Positions 1 through 9,345 of a stretch of DNA of 64,000 nt are shown here, piece by piece. Location: positions 1 through 64,000 of the forward strand of contig CANLNQ010000021.1 in assembly GCA_947492525.1 (NCBI GenBank). Direction: 5' to 3'. Origin of the DNA: an uncultured Granulosicoccus sp. GTDB taxonomy: Bacteria; Pseudomonadota; Gammaproteobacteria; Granulosicoccales; Granulosicoccaceae. The translations under genes and the position numbers were made by a program. Below the pieces are notes generated by a model. It made no database searches, was not told the DNA's origin, and saw only the letters and a program-made list of their open reading frames with translations. Each line of letters begins with the position of its first letter. The stretch's first letter is position 1.

Positions 1-1
1 A

Positions 2-136
2 GAGGTGCGAGAGGTGCGAGAGGTGCGAGAGGTGCGAGAGGTGCGAGAGGTGCGAGAGGTGCGAGAGGTGCGAGAGGTGCGAGAGGCGCGGGAGGTGCGA
101 GAGGTGCGAGAGGTGCGAGAGGTGCGAGAGGTGCGG
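2..136. repeat. 9-bp tandem repeat (GAGGTGCGA)n
   Basis: Fifteen consecutive 9-bp units of GAGGTGCGA run from the left window edge. Two units differ: one near 83-91 (GAGGCGCGG) and the last one. The array may continue outside the window. Read on the plus strand it would encode Arg-Glu-Val repeats, but no gene-like context surrounds it. It lies beyond the 3' end of the penicillin-binding protein gene, which ends at 456 on the minus strand. I treat it as a non-coding minisatellite. Confidence 0.9.
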
Positions 137-241
137 ATGATGCGCATTAAGCGAGATGAGTGCCTCGATCTGATCATGCCCATCGCAGCAGAAAAAACCC
201 TCGCGCAAACCGTGAGTTGACACCCGCCAATTTGCATGGCG

Positions 242-361
242 AACAGCTCAAAAAACAGCCCTGGAAACAGCCCTGAAAACAGCTCGAAAAACAGCCCGAA
301 AAACAGCTCGAAAAACAGCTCGAAAAACAGCTCGAAAAACAGCTCGAAAAACAGCCCAGCA
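242..361. repeat. 12-bp tandem repeat (AACAGCTCGAAA)n
   Basis: Ten 12-bp units follow each other without spacers. The consensus is AACAGCTCGAAA; the outer units are diverged (AACAGCCCTGGA, AACAGCCCTGAA, AACAGCCCGAAA) and the central four are identical. A 12-bp period keeps every frame open, which produces short low-complexity ORFs on both strands that I do not regard as genes. The stretch 137-241 between this tract and the 9-bp tract, and 362-455 up to the mrcA stop, show nothing recognisable. Confidence 0.9.
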
Positions 362-455
362 AGCACGATGCGCCTTCATCGGAGCATCATCAGCACTTTT
401 GACGTCAAATCGCAGCCAGTGTGCACTGGCTGGACTACGCGCCTCTCCTAACCCT

Positions 456-3095
456 TTAGAACAACTGCTCAACCTCTTCAGCCTTTTCGCTACGGCTCTT
501 GGCAACCGGAGCCGCTTCACTCTCACCCGATTGACGTGCGGCCGCAGCGCGACGAATGGCTGCCTCATCCGGCATGTTGTCTTCCATGAACAGCTCCAGC
601 ATGGTGTTGTCACCCGCACCCGGCTCACCCGTCTTTCGATCGATGCGTACGGTGGTGATGCCCTCAGGTGGCGTGAACTCCTCCTCGGGCGTACCGGTGA
701 CCACATCGGCCATGAAGCTGGTCCACATTGGCAGGGCGGCAACCCCGCCTGCTTCTCCGCGACCCAGGGGATCAAGACCATCGGAACCTATCCAGGCAGC
801 GGCCACCACTTCGGGGTTGTAGCCGACGAACCAGGCATCCAGCTGATTGTTGGTGGTGCCGGTCTTGCCAGCCAGATCGTTACGTTGCAGCGCCTCTCCA
901 GCGCGACGTGCAGTACCGCGTTGCACCACCTCTCGCATCATGCTGGTCATCAGGTAGGCATTACGTTCGTCAATGACGCGCGGTGCATCCACGGTATCCA
1001 GCTGCACCTTCTTCAGCTCCAGACTGGCAGCGGCACTCTCCTCTGCCGTGGCGTCCTCATCCAGCAAAGCCGCCAGGCTCTCGTCGTCTTCCGTGGCGGC
1101 ACCACTGGCAGGTTCGTCCGCAGCGGTGTCCGTGCCGAGTTCGGAGGCCAGAGGGTTGGCAAACAAGGGGTCGCAATCGTCACAGAACACCACTTTCGGG
1201 GTGCTGTAGATGACATTGCCGCGCGGGTCTTCCACGCGCTCGATGAAGTGAGGCGTTACCTTGTAGCCGCCGTTGGCGAAGACGGCAAATGCGCCGCTCA
1301 TCTCCATCGGGGTGACGGAGGCATTGCCCAGAGCCAGCGACAGATCCGGCGGCAAATGCCCCGGTGCAAAGCCGAACCGCTGGGCGTAATCCACCGCGTA
1401 GGGTATGCCGATCTCCCGCAGTACCCTTACCGAGACCAGGTTGCGAGACTTCACCAGTGCTTCACGCAGGCGTGTGGGGCCGAAGAATCGCCCGCTGTAG
1501 TTCGATGGCCGCCATTCACCTTCCAGGGCGCTGTCGTGGAACACCACGGGCGCATCGTTATAGATGGTTGCGGGGGTATCACCGGCTTCAAGCGCAGCCG
1601 AGTAGATGAAGGGCTTGAAGGTGGAGCCCGGCTGACGCCTTGCCTGAGTCGCCCGGTTGAATTTGCTGCGGTAGTAATCGTAGCCACCCACCAGAGCCGT
1701 GATCTCACCACTGTCGGGCTCCAGGGCAATGAAGGCTCCTTCCACATGCGGTTCCTGCACGAATCTGACAGTACCGTCGTCCATCTGCTGCAGGGCAATC
1801 ACATCCCCCACCGCCAGCACGTCGGACACCTGGGTGATCTCGTCGCCTCTGGAATCGGTCGAAATACGCTCGCGTGCCCATTCCACGTCTTCAAACGGCA
1901 GCACATGCTCGATACCGTTACTGATCCTCACGGTCGCCGTGTTGTCCTCGTTCACGGACATGACAGCGGCAGGCGCCAGATCGCCCGGATTGGACAACTC
2001 TTCCAGTGCGGCCGTCAGGGCCTCTGCATCGGCCAGTGTTTCTTCATCGAGCTGCGTTATCGGCCCGATGTAGCCGTGCCGGCGCTCATAGTCGTACAAG
2101 GCGCTGCGCAGCGCCTTGTTGGCGGCGCGTTGCTGATCGGATTGGATGGATGTGAATACCCGGTACCCGGCATTTGCCCAGTTCTTGCCAAACAACTGCT
2201 CCACACGCGAGCGGGCCATCTCACCCACGTAGTCGGCCTCCACATCGGGCTCCGAGGAGTGCAATCTGGCCGTGACCTGCCGGGCCTTGGCATCGTCGAA
2301 CGTTGCCTGATCGATCATGTTCAGCGCCAGCATGCGGCCGAGAACGTAATCGCGACGAATCAGGGCTCTTTCGGGGTTGACGATGGGGTTATAGCGCGAC
2401 GGCGCCTTGGGCAAACCTGCCAGCATGGCGGATTCTGCAACTTCCAGATCCGAAATGGGCTTGCCGTAATAGACCCGTGATGCGGCCGCGAAGCCGTAGG
2501 AGCGCGTTCCCAGGTAGATCTTGTTGATATAGAGCTCGAGTATTTCGTCCTTGGCCAGCTCACTTTCGATCTTGAAGGAGAGAAATATTTCACGAATCTT
2601 CCGATCGTAGGTTCGATCGTTGGTCAGAAAGAAGTTACGCGCCACCTGCATGGTGATGGTACTGCCACCCGGCCCCTTGCGCCCCGTCTTGATCAGATAG
2701 AAAGCCGCTCGCGCCAGGCCCTGCCAGGCCACACCGGGGTGGGTGTAGAAGGTCTGGTCTTCCGCCGCAATGATGGCGTTCTTCAGGCTGTCCGGCACTT
2801 CGGAGATCATTACCGGCTCCCGGCGCTTCTCCCCGTATTCGGCAATCAGGTCGCCTTCAGCCGTGAAGATGCGCAACGGCAGCTGCAGCTGTACCTCGCG
2901 CAACTGCTGCACGTCCGGCAGGGTTGGCGCGATCGTGTAATAAAGATAACCAATTCCCATTGCGGCAAGTATTCCCAGCGAGGCGCCGGCAATGGCAAGC
3001 CACTTGAATATCCTGCCCAGCCACCCGCCACGGGCACGCCTGGAATGGCGCCCGGACCGGCGGTGACTGCGTCTTGAACCAGAGAATGAAGGCAT
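456..3095 (-). CDS. mrcA: Penicillin-binding protein 1A, bifunctional transglycosylase/transpeptidase
   Basis: Class A penicillin-binding protein that polymerises and cross-links peptidoglycan on the periplasmic face of the inner membrane. The 879-residue product has a basic cytoplasmic tail, one membrane anchor at about residues 29-53, a GT51 domain with the catalytic Glu in AAEDQTFYTHPG (about residue 112), and a transpeptidase domain with SxxK in GSTFKPF (about 490), a KSRN motif and AGKTGTTNN (about 740). An OB-like insert lies between the two domains, as in the PBP1A subfamily. The length is slightly above the usual 800-850. It faces away from pilM with 263 bp between them, the arrangement seen in Pseudomonas (ponA/pilM). 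An acidic Ala/Glu/Asp-rich insertion follows the CDDC segment near residue 630-690. Confidence 0.96.
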   Translation of the reverse strand: MPSFSGSRRSHRRSGRHSRRARGGWLGRIFKWLAIAGASLGILAAMGIGYLYYTIAPTLPDVQQLREVQLQLPLRIFTAEGDLIAEYGEKRREPVMISEVPDSLKNAIIAAEDQTFYTHPGVAWQGLARAAFYLIKTGRKGPGGSTITMQVARNFFLTNDRTYDRKIREIFLSFKIESELAKDEILELYINKIYLGTRSYGFAAASRVYYGKPISDLEVAESAMLAGLPKAPSRYNPIVNPERALIRRDYVLGRMLALNMIDQATFDDAKARQVTARLHSSEPDVEADYVGEMARSRVEQLFGKNWANAGYRVFTSIQSDQQRAANKALRSALYDYERRHGYIGPITQLDEETLADAEALTAALEELSNPGDLAPAAVMSVNEDNTATVRISNGIEHVLPFEDVEWARERISTDSRGDEITQVSDVLAVGDVIALQQMDDGTVRFVQEPHVEGAFIALEPDSGEITALVGGYDYYRSKFNRATQARRQPGSTFKPFIYSAALEAGDTPATIYNDAPVVFHDSALEGEWRPSNYSGRFFGPTRLREALVKSRNLVSVRVLREIGIPYAVDYAQRFGFAPGHLPPDLSLALGNASVTPMEMSGAFAVFANGGYKVTPHFIERVEDPRGNVIYSTPKVVFCDDCDPLFANPLASELGTDTAADEPASGAATEDDESLAALLDEDATAEESAAASLELKKVQLDTVDAPRVIDERNAYLMTSMMREVVQRGTARRAGEALQRNDLAGKTGTTNNQLDAWFVGYNPEVVAAAWIGSDGLDPLGRGEAGGVAALPMWTSFMADVVTGTPEEEFTPPEGITTVRIDRKTGEPGAGDNTMLELFMEDNMPDEAAIRRAAAARQSGESEAAPVAKSRSEKAEEVEQLF

Positions 3096-3358
3096 TGACT
3101 AGCCGCTTCGGTAAGTGAATTCCCGAATTATATCAACTGGCCAGTACACGAAAGTAAAACTTGTCCGGCACTTCGGCAATCTGCGCCCTTTCAGCTAACC
3201 CCGTGGGGCGCGCCCCGGAACCGGCCACTGACGTGACAGAAGCTCACTTCTGCCCGCCGGGTCGATTATCGCTGCTAACAGCTACTTACGGAGAAATGTG
3301 AACCAGGTCGTGAAGTTGGGCGGGAAAAACCTCGACCAGCGCTAAGGGATTTCACGAA
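3096..3358. other. Divergent intergenic region between mrcA and pilM
   Basis: This 263-bp stretch must hold the promoters of both mrcA and the pil operon. I see no clear consensus -35/-10 pair. A good Shine-Dalgarno sequence, AAGGGA at 3344-3349, sits 9 bp before the ATG at 3359 and supports that start for pilM. Confidence 0.5.
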
Positions 3359-4444
3359 ATGGGCGCTAAACCTGACATGGCACTCAAATTATCATCCAGA
3401 AACGCAGGCCTCATCGGCCTGGACATCACCGCAACCTCGGTCAAGCTGCTTGAACTGAAGCCTTCGAAGAAGGGTTTCAAGGTCATGAGCTACGCCGTGG
3501 AGCCCTTACCGGCCAATGCGGTGAACGAAAAGAACCTGCAGGACGTTGAGGCAGTGGGTGAAGCGATTCGCCGCGCCGTGAAACGTTCCGGCTCGCGGAC
3601 CAAGGCCTGTGCTGTCGCTGTGCCCAGCGCCATGGTTATCACCAAGGTCATTCAGATGCCCGACGATCTGAAGGATCACGAGATGGACGCTCAAATCCAG
3701 CTCGAGGCGGATCAATACATTCCCTACGCTCTGGAAGAGGTGAATCTGGATTTTCAGGTTCTGGGGCCATCCGAGGAAGCCAATGGCATGGTCGATGTCC
3801 TGCTCGCCGCATCCCGCAGCGAGAACGTCGAGGACCGAACGGCGGCGGCGGAAATCGGCGGGCTGGATGTCAAGGTGGTGGACGTGGAACCCTACACCAC
3901 CGAAGGCGCCTTCCAGCTGATCAAGCACCAGCTACCTCACGAAGGTCAGGACCAGACGGTGGCCATACTCGATGTCGGGGCAAGCATGACCAGCCTCTGC
4001 GTTCTACGTGACCAGCAGCTGATCTACACCCGCGAACAGCCCTTCGGCGGCAAGCAGCTGACCGAGGAAATCATGCGCCGCTACGGTCTCTCCTACGAAG
4101 ATGCAGGCCGCGTCAAACGCGTGGGCGGCTTGCCGGACAACTACGATCCGGAAGTGCTGACCCCGTTCCGAGACCTGATGGTGCAGCAGGCCAACCGCTT
4201 CCTGCAATTCTTTTTCTCCGCCGACAAGAACGACTACGTCGATCAGATCGTGCTCGCTGGCGGATGCACGGGAATACCCGGAGTCGATGAGCTGATCGAA
4301 CAGCGCATCGGCACACCGACAGTCATCGCTGACCCATTCAGCCAGATGACCGTTGCCTCCGACATTCCAACACAGCGCCTCAAGGGCGACGGGCCGGCAA
4401 TGATGATTGCCTGCGGACTGGCCATGCGAGGAGCCGATCAATGA
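3359..4444 (+). CDS. pilM: Type IV pilus assembly protein PilM
   Basis: Cytoplasmic actin-like ATPase-fold protein that binds the N-terminal tail of PilN and anchors the type IV pilus alignment complex. The 361-residue product has the PilM/FtsA-like opening GLDITATSVKLLEL and the second ATP-site segment AILDVGASMTSLCVL. The start at 3359 has AAGGGA 9 bp upstream; an internal Met at 3377 is the alternative and matches the shorter N-terminus of many homologues. The stop overlaps the pilN start (ATGA), so translation is probably coupled. First gene of pilMNOPQ. Confidence 0.95.
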   Translation: MGAKPDMALKLSSRNAGLIGLDITATSVKLLELKPSKKGFKVMSYAVEPLPANAVNEKNLQDVEAVGEAIRRAVKRSGSRTKACAVAVPSAMVITKVIQMPDDLKDHEMDAQIQLEADQYIPYALEEVNLDFQVLGPSEEANGMVDVLLAASRSENVEDRTAAAEIGGLDVKVVDVEPYTTEGAFQLIKHQLPHEGQDQTVAILDVGASMTSLCVLRDQQLIYTREQPFGGKQLTEEIMRRYGLSYEDAGRVKRVGGLPDNYDPEVLTPFRDLMVQQANRFLQFFFSADKNDYVDQIVLAGGCTGIPGVDELIEQRIGTPTVIADPFSQMTVASDIPTQRLKGDGPAMMIACGLAMRGADQ

Positions 4445-5010
4445 CACGCATAAACCTTCTTCCCTGGCGCGAGACACATCGCGTCGAGAAGAACAACGAG
4501 TTCTACGTGGTGCTTGCGTTCTGCATGGCACTGGCAGCCGGAGTCGGCTTTGCCGGCTTCAAGTTTGCCGAGGACAAGGTCAACTTCCAGACCAAGCGCA
4601 ATCAGAGATTGACCAACGAGATCGCCCTGCTGCAGGAAGAGCTCAAGGAGATCAAGGAGCTGGAGGAGACCAAGAACAACCTGTTGGCACGGATGGAGAT
4701 CATCCAGCAACTGCAGGGGCAGCGTCCGCAGATCGTGCACACCTTCCACGAAATCGCCACACGTCTGCCGGACGGCATCTTTCTGACCAGCATGAAACAG
4801 CAGGGTGAGAAGCAGCTTGTACTGGAAGGTCGCGCCGAATCGAATGCACGTGTATCAGCTCTGATGCGACGCATGGATCGCAGCGAATATTTCACCAAGC
4901 CGCGCCTGGAGGTCATCGAGTCGGACAAGGACGACAGCATCTCCACGTTCAAGCTCAGCGTGATACAGGACAGACCGAAAACGGAACAGGAGTCTGACAA
5001 TGGCATTTAG
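4441..5010 (+). CDS. pilN: Type IV pilus assembly protein PilN
   Basis: Bitopic inner-membrane protein. Its short cytoplasmic tail begins MTRINLLPWR, the conserved PilM-binding motif INLLPWR. A single membrane segment spans about residues 20-40 (EFYVVLAFCMALAAGVGFAG) and is followed by a coiled coil rich in Glu/Lys/Leu and a periplasmic domain that pairs with PilO. At 189 residues it has the normal family length. The gene overlaps pilM by 4 bp and pilO by 11 bp. Confidence 0.95.
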   Translation: MTRINLLPWRETHRVEKNNEFYVVLAFCMALAAGVGFAGFKFAEDKVNFQTKRNQRLTNEIALLQEELKEIKELEETKNNLLARMEIIQQLQGQRPQIVHTFHEIATRLPDGIFLTSMKQQGEKQLVLEGRAESNARVSALMRRMDRSEYFTKPRLEVIESDKDDSISTFKLSVIQDRPKTEQESDNGI

Positions 5011-5632
5011 CGACACCATTGCCGAACTGCAGAAGATCGACGGTGAGGACTTCAAGCGGATCGGCACAGCCCCCGTTGCTCTTCGTGCCTTTCTGATCAT
5101 CCTCGCTTGTGCGGCAGTGATCGGCGGCATGGCCCATCTGATGATCAAGCCACAGTTCGACAAGCTGAAGGTGGTAGAGGCACAGGAAATGCAACTCCGG
5201 CAGAAGTTCGACAGCGAACAGGCCAAGGCGGCCAACCGCACAGCCTATGTCGAACAGCTGGAAGAGATGAAGAAGACCTTCAACGTGATGCTGCGTCAGC
5301 TGCCCAACAAGACGGATATCGAAAGCCTTCTGGTCGATCTGTCGCAGACCAGCGTTGCCAGTGGCCTCGAAGTGCAGTTCTTCAAGCCCGAAAGCGAGCT
5401 TCCGCGTGAGTTCTATGCCGAGTATCCGATACGCATCAGCGTCACCGGACAGTATCACCAATTCGGCCAGTTCATCAGCGGGCTTGCGGCCTTGCCGCGC
5501 ATCGTCACGCTGAGCAACATCGATATCGGCGAGCTCAAGCTGAAGAACGCTTCCCGAAACACCAACGAAGCCAGCAGGCTGAAGATGGATCTCATGGCGA
5601 CAACCTACCGTTATATCGAGGAGGACGAATAG
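5000..5632 (+). CDS. pilO: Type IV pilus assembly protein PilO
   Basis: Inner-membrane partner of PilN in the pilus alignment subcomplex. The 210-residue product has one membrane segment at about residues 27-48, a coiled coil, and a ferredoxin-like periplasmic domain containing the typical VASGLEVQFFKPE and GQYHQFGQFISGLAALPRIVTL segments. The start overlaps the end of pilN by 11 bp, and pilP follows after 3 bp, so the genes are read as one operon. Confidence 0.95.
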   Translation: MAFSDTIAELQKIDGEDFKRIGTAPVALRAFLIILACAAVIGGMAHLMIKPQFDKLKVVEAQEMQLRQKFDSEQAKAANRTAYVEQLEEMKKTFNVMLRQLPNKTDIESLLVDLSQTSVASGLEVQFFKPESELPREFYAEYPIRISVTGQYHQFGQFISGLAALPRIVTLSNIDIGELKLKNASRNTNEASRLKMDLMATTYRYIEEDE

Positions 5633-5635
5633 ACC

Positions 5636-6163
5636 ATGCAACGGTTGAAACTCATACCGCTGTTCGGTTGCCTGACCTTGCTTACCGCCTGCGGCGGTGA
5701 CATGTCCGACCTCGAACAGTTCATTGCCGAGACCAAACAGGCACACCATGGCAAGGTTGACCCCTTGCCCGAATTCCCGCCCTACCAGACATTCGCCTAC
5801 GATGCGCTGGATGTGCGAGACCCTTTCCGCCCGCAAACCGACCTGAGTTCCTCTCCGGTGGTGGCCGAGGCAGAGTACAGCGGACCGCGACCCGAAGCAT
5901 CACGACGTCGCGAGCCCCTGGAGAGCTATCCGGTGGATGCTCTGAAGATGGTAGGTCTGCTACAGCAGAAGTCTCAGACCTGGGGACTCGTGAGAGATCC
6001 CGACGGAACGATTCATCGTGTACAGCCGGGGAACTATGCCGGCCAGAACCACGGAAAGATCGTGAAAGTTACTGAAACCAAGATAGATATAGTCGAGCTG
6101 GTGGCTGATGGTCTCAGTGGCTGGGTCAATCGCGATGCTCAACTCGCGATGTCTGAAGACTAG
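5636..6163 (+). CDS. pilP: Type IV pilus assembly lipoprotein PilP
   Basis: Lipoprotein that links the PilN/PilO complex to the PilQ secretin. The 175-residue product has a lipoprotein signal peptide with lipobox LTAC (Cys about residue 19), the conserved YDALDVRDPFRPQ segment and a C-terminal beta domain containing KMVGLLQQKSQTWGLVRDPDGTIHRV. Its stop at 6163 is one base before the pilQ ATG at 6165. Confidence 0.95.
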   Translation: MQRLKLIPLFGCLTLLTACGGDMSDLEQFIAETKQAHHGKVDPLPEFPPYQTFAYDALDVRDPFRPQTDLSSSPVVAEAEYSGPRPEASRRREPLESYPVDALKMVGLLQQKSQTWGLVRDPDGTIHRVQPGNYAGQNHGKIVKVTETKIDIVELVADGLSGWVNRDAQLAMSED

Positions 6164-6164
6164 G

Positions 6165-8360
6165 ATGAACACGGAGAATACGTTGAAAACTCAAGTCTGT
6201 GAGAACACTCACCCCATCAGCCAGAACAGAGTCCGCATGACGGTTCGTGCTGCAAGCCTGGCTCTATTGGCAGGTATTGTCCTGGCCTGTCAGCAGCTGG
6301 AGGCTGCCAGTAACTCACTGGTGGACATCAGCCATGTCTCGCTGCCCGGCAACAAGCAGCAGTTGGCGCTGACACTCAGCGGTCCGGCGCAGACGCCCAA
6401 GGCGTTCACGATAGACAATCCGGCACGCATTGCCCTGGATCTGGCGGACACATCCAATGAACTGGACCAGCGTCGCATCGCCATCAGCTCTGGGCTGCTG
6501 CAGAACGTCACGGCCGTGGAAGCCGGCGGGCGCACGCGAGTGGTCATCAACCTGACGGCACTCTCCCCCTACACCACCACGGTGAGCGGCAATCAGCTTC
6601 TGGTGACGCTCGACGCGGACGGAAGCAATGGACAGCAGGCACCGGCACAGCTGGCGGCCGCCAATGGTGTCGAGGAAACAGGCCCTCTGCTGAGCAACGG
6701 GCCGATCAGACCTCGGGTCAACACGATCGACTCACTGGACTTCCGGCGCGGACCGATGGGCGAAGGGCGCATCATCTTCGATCTCTCATCCGCAGGTGTG
6801 GTGACCGACATGCGTCAGGAAGGCGGGCGCTTGATTGTCGAATTCCCCGATACTCAGCTGGCCGCCAAACTGCAGAAGCGCCTGGATGTCATGGACTTCG
6901 GTACACCGGTGCAGTTCATCGATGCCATCTCCAACAAACGTGGCACCCGGGTTGTCATACAGCCCGCCACTCAGGAATTCGAGCAGTTGGCCTATCAGTC
7001 GGACGACATGTTCACCGTCGAACTCAAGCCGATGAGCAAGGAGGAACTCGAAGAGAATCGCAAGGCAAAATTCGGCTACATCGGCGAGAAGCTCTCCCTG
7101 AACTTCCAGGACATCGAGGTTCGATCCGTATTGCAACTGCTGGCAGACTTTACCGACCTGAACATCGTGGTCAGCGACTCGGTGCAGGGCAAGCTGACCC
7201 TGCGGCTGAAGAACGTGCCCTGGGACCAGGCGCTCGATATCATCCTGCAGACCAAGGCCCTGGGTAAACGCCAGGCCGGCAACGTCATCATGATCGCCCC
7301 GGCGGAGGAGATTGCCAACCGCGAGCGCATCGAACTGGAAGGCATGAAGCAGAAGACCGAACTGGCCCCACTGCGTACCGAGTATTTCCAGGCCAACTAT
7401 GCCAAGGCTGCCGAACTGGCAACCCTGCTGCAATCCAAGGAAGGCGGCATGATGACCGAGCGTGGCAGCGTCACCGTCGATGAGCGCACCAATACATTGC
7501 TGATCACCGATACGGTTGACCAGCTGGAGAACATCCGCGCGCTGGTTCACCGACTGGACGTACCGATTCGCCAGGTTCTGATCGAATCGAGAATTGTCAT
7601 CGCCTCCGATGCCTTCAACAAGGATATCGGTGTGCGCTGGGGGCTGAACCGCAACACGGTGAATCCGGGTGGCGACAGTACCGGTAGCGGGTTTGCATTG
7701 TCGGGCAACGCCAACGGCATTCAGGACCTGATCAACGGCGATACCGTCGACGATGGACGCTTCAACGTCAACCTGCCCGGCAACAACGCCGCTGGCACCC
7801 TGGGTGTGGCTCTGGCAAAACTGCCCTTCGGCACCTTGCTGGAACTGGAGCTTTCGGCCATGCAGGCAGAAGGCACCGGTGAGGTCATCTCCAGCCCACG
7901 TGTCATCACGGCCAACCAGCACGAAGCCTATATCGAACAAGGTGTTGAGATTCCGTATCTGGAAGCCTCTTCCAGCGGCGCCACCTCGGTCTCTTTCCGC
8001 AAGGCCGTACTGGGCCTGACCGTCACGCCGCAGATCACTCCCGATGACCGCATCGTGATGGACCTGAAGGTCAACAAGGATACCGTTGGTGAGATCTTCT
8101 CCTCGGGTTCGGTGCAGGTACCCAGTATCGATACTCGCGAGATCAGCACCCAGGTGCTGGTGAACAACGGCGAAACGGTTGTACTGGGCGGGGTCTACGA
8201 ACAGACGCTGCTGAACGAGGTCGACATGGTGCCATTCTTCGGCAACCTGCCGCTGATCGGCCGCCTGTTCCAGCACACCACCAGTCAGGATGACAAGTCC
8301 GAACTGCTGGTCTTCGTCACACCGAAGATCATCAAGGAAAATGTGTCTCTGAGCTACTGA
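6165..8360 (+). CDS. pilQ: Type IV pilus secretin PilQ
   Basis: Outer-membrane secretin through which the type IV pilus is extruded. The product from ATG 6165 has 731 residues: a signal sequence with an unusually long hydrophilic lead, two AMIN domains in the N-terminal 300 residues, a secretin/TonB short N-terminal domain around KLSLNFQDIEVRSVLQLLADF, an N1 domain and the secretin core (VLIESRIVIASD, GTLLELELSAMQAEGTGEVISSPRV, ending in GNLPLIGRLFQ). The in-frame ATG at 6237 would put the hydrophobic signal core right at the N-terminus and is an alternative start. An upstream in-frame Met at 6108 lies inside pilP and is unlikely. Confidence 0.95.
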   Translation: MNTENTLKTQVCENTHPISQNRVRMTVRAASLALLAGIVLACQQLEAASNSLVDISHVSLPGNKQQLALTLSGPAQTPKAFTIDNPARIALDLADTSNELDQRRIAISSGLLQNVTAVEAGGRTRVVINLTALSPYTTTVSGNQLLVTLDADGSNGQQAPAQLAAANGVEETGPLLSNGPIRPRVNTIDSLDFRRGPMGEGRIIFDLSSAGVVTDMRQEGGRLIVEFPDTQLAAKLQKRLDVMDFGTPVQFIDAISNKRGTRVVIQPATQEFEQLAYQSDDMFTVELKPMSKEELEENRKAKFGYIGEKLSLNFQDIEVRSVLQLLADFTDLNIVVSDSVQGKLTLRLKNVPWDQALDIILQTKALGKRQAGNVIMIAPAEEIANRERIELEGMKQKTELAPLRTEYFQANYAKAAELATLLQSKEGGMMTERGSVTVDERTNTLLITDTVDQLENIRALVHRLDVPIRQVLIESRIVIASDAFNKDIGVRWGLNRNTVNPGGDSTGSGFALSGNANGIQDLINGDTVDDGRFNVNLPGNNAAGTLGVALAKLPFGTLLELELSAMQAEGTGEVISSPRVITANQHEAYIEQGVEIPYLEASSSGATSVSFRKAVLGLTVTPQITPDDRIVMDLKVNKDTVGEIFSSGSVQVPSIDTREISTQVLVNNGETVVLGGVYEQTLLNEVDMVPFFGNLPLIGRLFQHTTSQDDKSELLVFVTPKIIKENVSLSY

Positions 8361-8387
8361 GTCCAGGCCGCTTCGGCGGATCGAGAG

Positions 8388-8420
8388 AAAGGCCCCGTCG
8401 CAAGACCGGGGCCTTTTTTT
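8388..8420 (+). terminator. Rho-independent terminator after pilQ
   Basis: A GC-rich hairpin (AAGGCCCCGTC / GACCGGGGCCTT, one bulged base, GCAA loop) is followed directly by seven T residues. It lies 28 bp after the pilQ stop and should end the pilMNOPQ transcript before aroK. Confidence 0.92.
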
Positions 8421-8602
8421 GTGGCTGTTGCAGCCCTGCGCGCTGCGGCTTCAAGCGCTCCTGTTCGATAGTGCGTGAAACCCCCGCAGCCTGCCTGCGC
8501 CAATACTCATCATTGCAGGCTCATCGGGTGGCAAGGCGCACCGACATGATCAGAGCGGTGTTTGTTCTGTATCATGCAAGGGTCCAAAACATCCTCTGCG
8601 CC

Positions 8603-9202
8603 ATGACCAGCATTTTTCTAGTCGGCCCGATGGGCTCAGGCAAGAGTACCGTTGGTCGAGCTCTGGCCCGCAAGATCGGGTATCGATTTGTCGACAGCGA
8701 CCGCGAAATCGAAGCCCGTTGCGGTGTCGACATACCCACCATCTTCGATTACGAAGGTGAGTCAGGCTTCCGCGATAGAGAGGCGCGCATCATCGATGAA
8801 CTGACCGCCTTGCCGGGTATTGTCCTCGCCACCGGCGGAGGTGCCGTGCTGAGACCGGAGAACCGGCAGCACCTGATGTCCCGCGGCCACGTTCTGCTGC
8901 TGCAGGTCGATATCAAGGAGCAGCTTCGACGAGTCGCCTTCGACGCCAATCGCCCACTGTTGCAGACGGATGACCCCGAGGCTCGACTCAGGGCACTGAT
9001 GGAAGAACGTGAACCGATCTACAAATCCGTGGCCGATGCCGAGATTTCCACCGATTCGCGTCGCATGTACCACGTCGTGACACGCATCCTCAGGCACCTG
9101 AAGAAAGCCGGCATCAACCTTGACCCCTCGGCCGGCCAGCCAGAACTCACCGACCAGCAGATTGGCGGCTGCGAGCCACTGAGACGTGTCGACTCCGACT
9201 AG
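8603..9202 (+). CDS. aroK: Shikimate kinase
   Basis: Phosphorylates shikimate to shikimate 3-phosphate in the chorismate pathway. The product has the P-loop GPMGSGKST at its N-terminus, the substrate-binding DSDREIE and GFRDRE segments and the ATGGGAVLR loop. I place the start at ATG 8603 (MTSIFLVGP), 199 residues, because this matches the family N-terminus; an in-frame ATG at 8471 would add 44 residues with no family match. A roughly 25-residue C-terminal tail exceeds the usual length. It lies just upstream of aroB, as in most Gammaproteobacteria. Confidence 0.95.
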   Translation: MTSIFLVGPMGSGKSTVGRALARKIGYRFVDSDREIEARCGVDIPTIFDYEGESGFRDREARIIDELTALPGIVLATGGGAVLRPENRQHLMSRGHVLLLQVDIKEQLRRVAFDANRPLLQTDDPEARLRALMEEREPIYKSVADAEISTDSRRMYHVVTRILRHLKKAGINLDPSAGQPELTDQQIGGCEPLRRVDSD

Positions 9203-9278
9203 CCCCGCCCCTATCCGGCCACCCCGGGCAGCAGACATCACGAGTTTGTTGCCGGCTTGTTCAAGCGTTCAATCAGGT

Positions 9279-9306
9279 TTGAACACTCGGCCCCTTGATT
9301 TACACT
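9279..9306 (+). promoter_or_regulatory. Possible promoter of aroB
   Basis: TTGAAC and TACACT are separated by 16 bp in the gap between aroK and aroB, 40 bp before the aroB ATG. Both hexamers match the sigma-70 consensus only in part (4 of 6 each). The aroK-aroB gap of 143 bp makes a separate promoter reasonable. Confidence 0.35.
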
Positions 9307-9345
9307 AGACACTCCATTTTCATACCCTCTTCAGTGCTGGTGACC

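Noticed and set aside
174..362. Small Cys-rich frames across the 12-bp repeat
   Set aside because: A 12-bp period leaves all frames open; no start or context supports a real peptide.
399..2480. Long open frame on the plus strand opposite mrcA
   Set aside because: It is the antisense shadow of a highly conserved gene in GC-rich DNA; the product has no recognisable domain.
6786..8276. Long open frame antisense to pilQ
   Set aside because: Shadow of the secretin core; composition rich in His/Gln/Leu typical of antisense frames.
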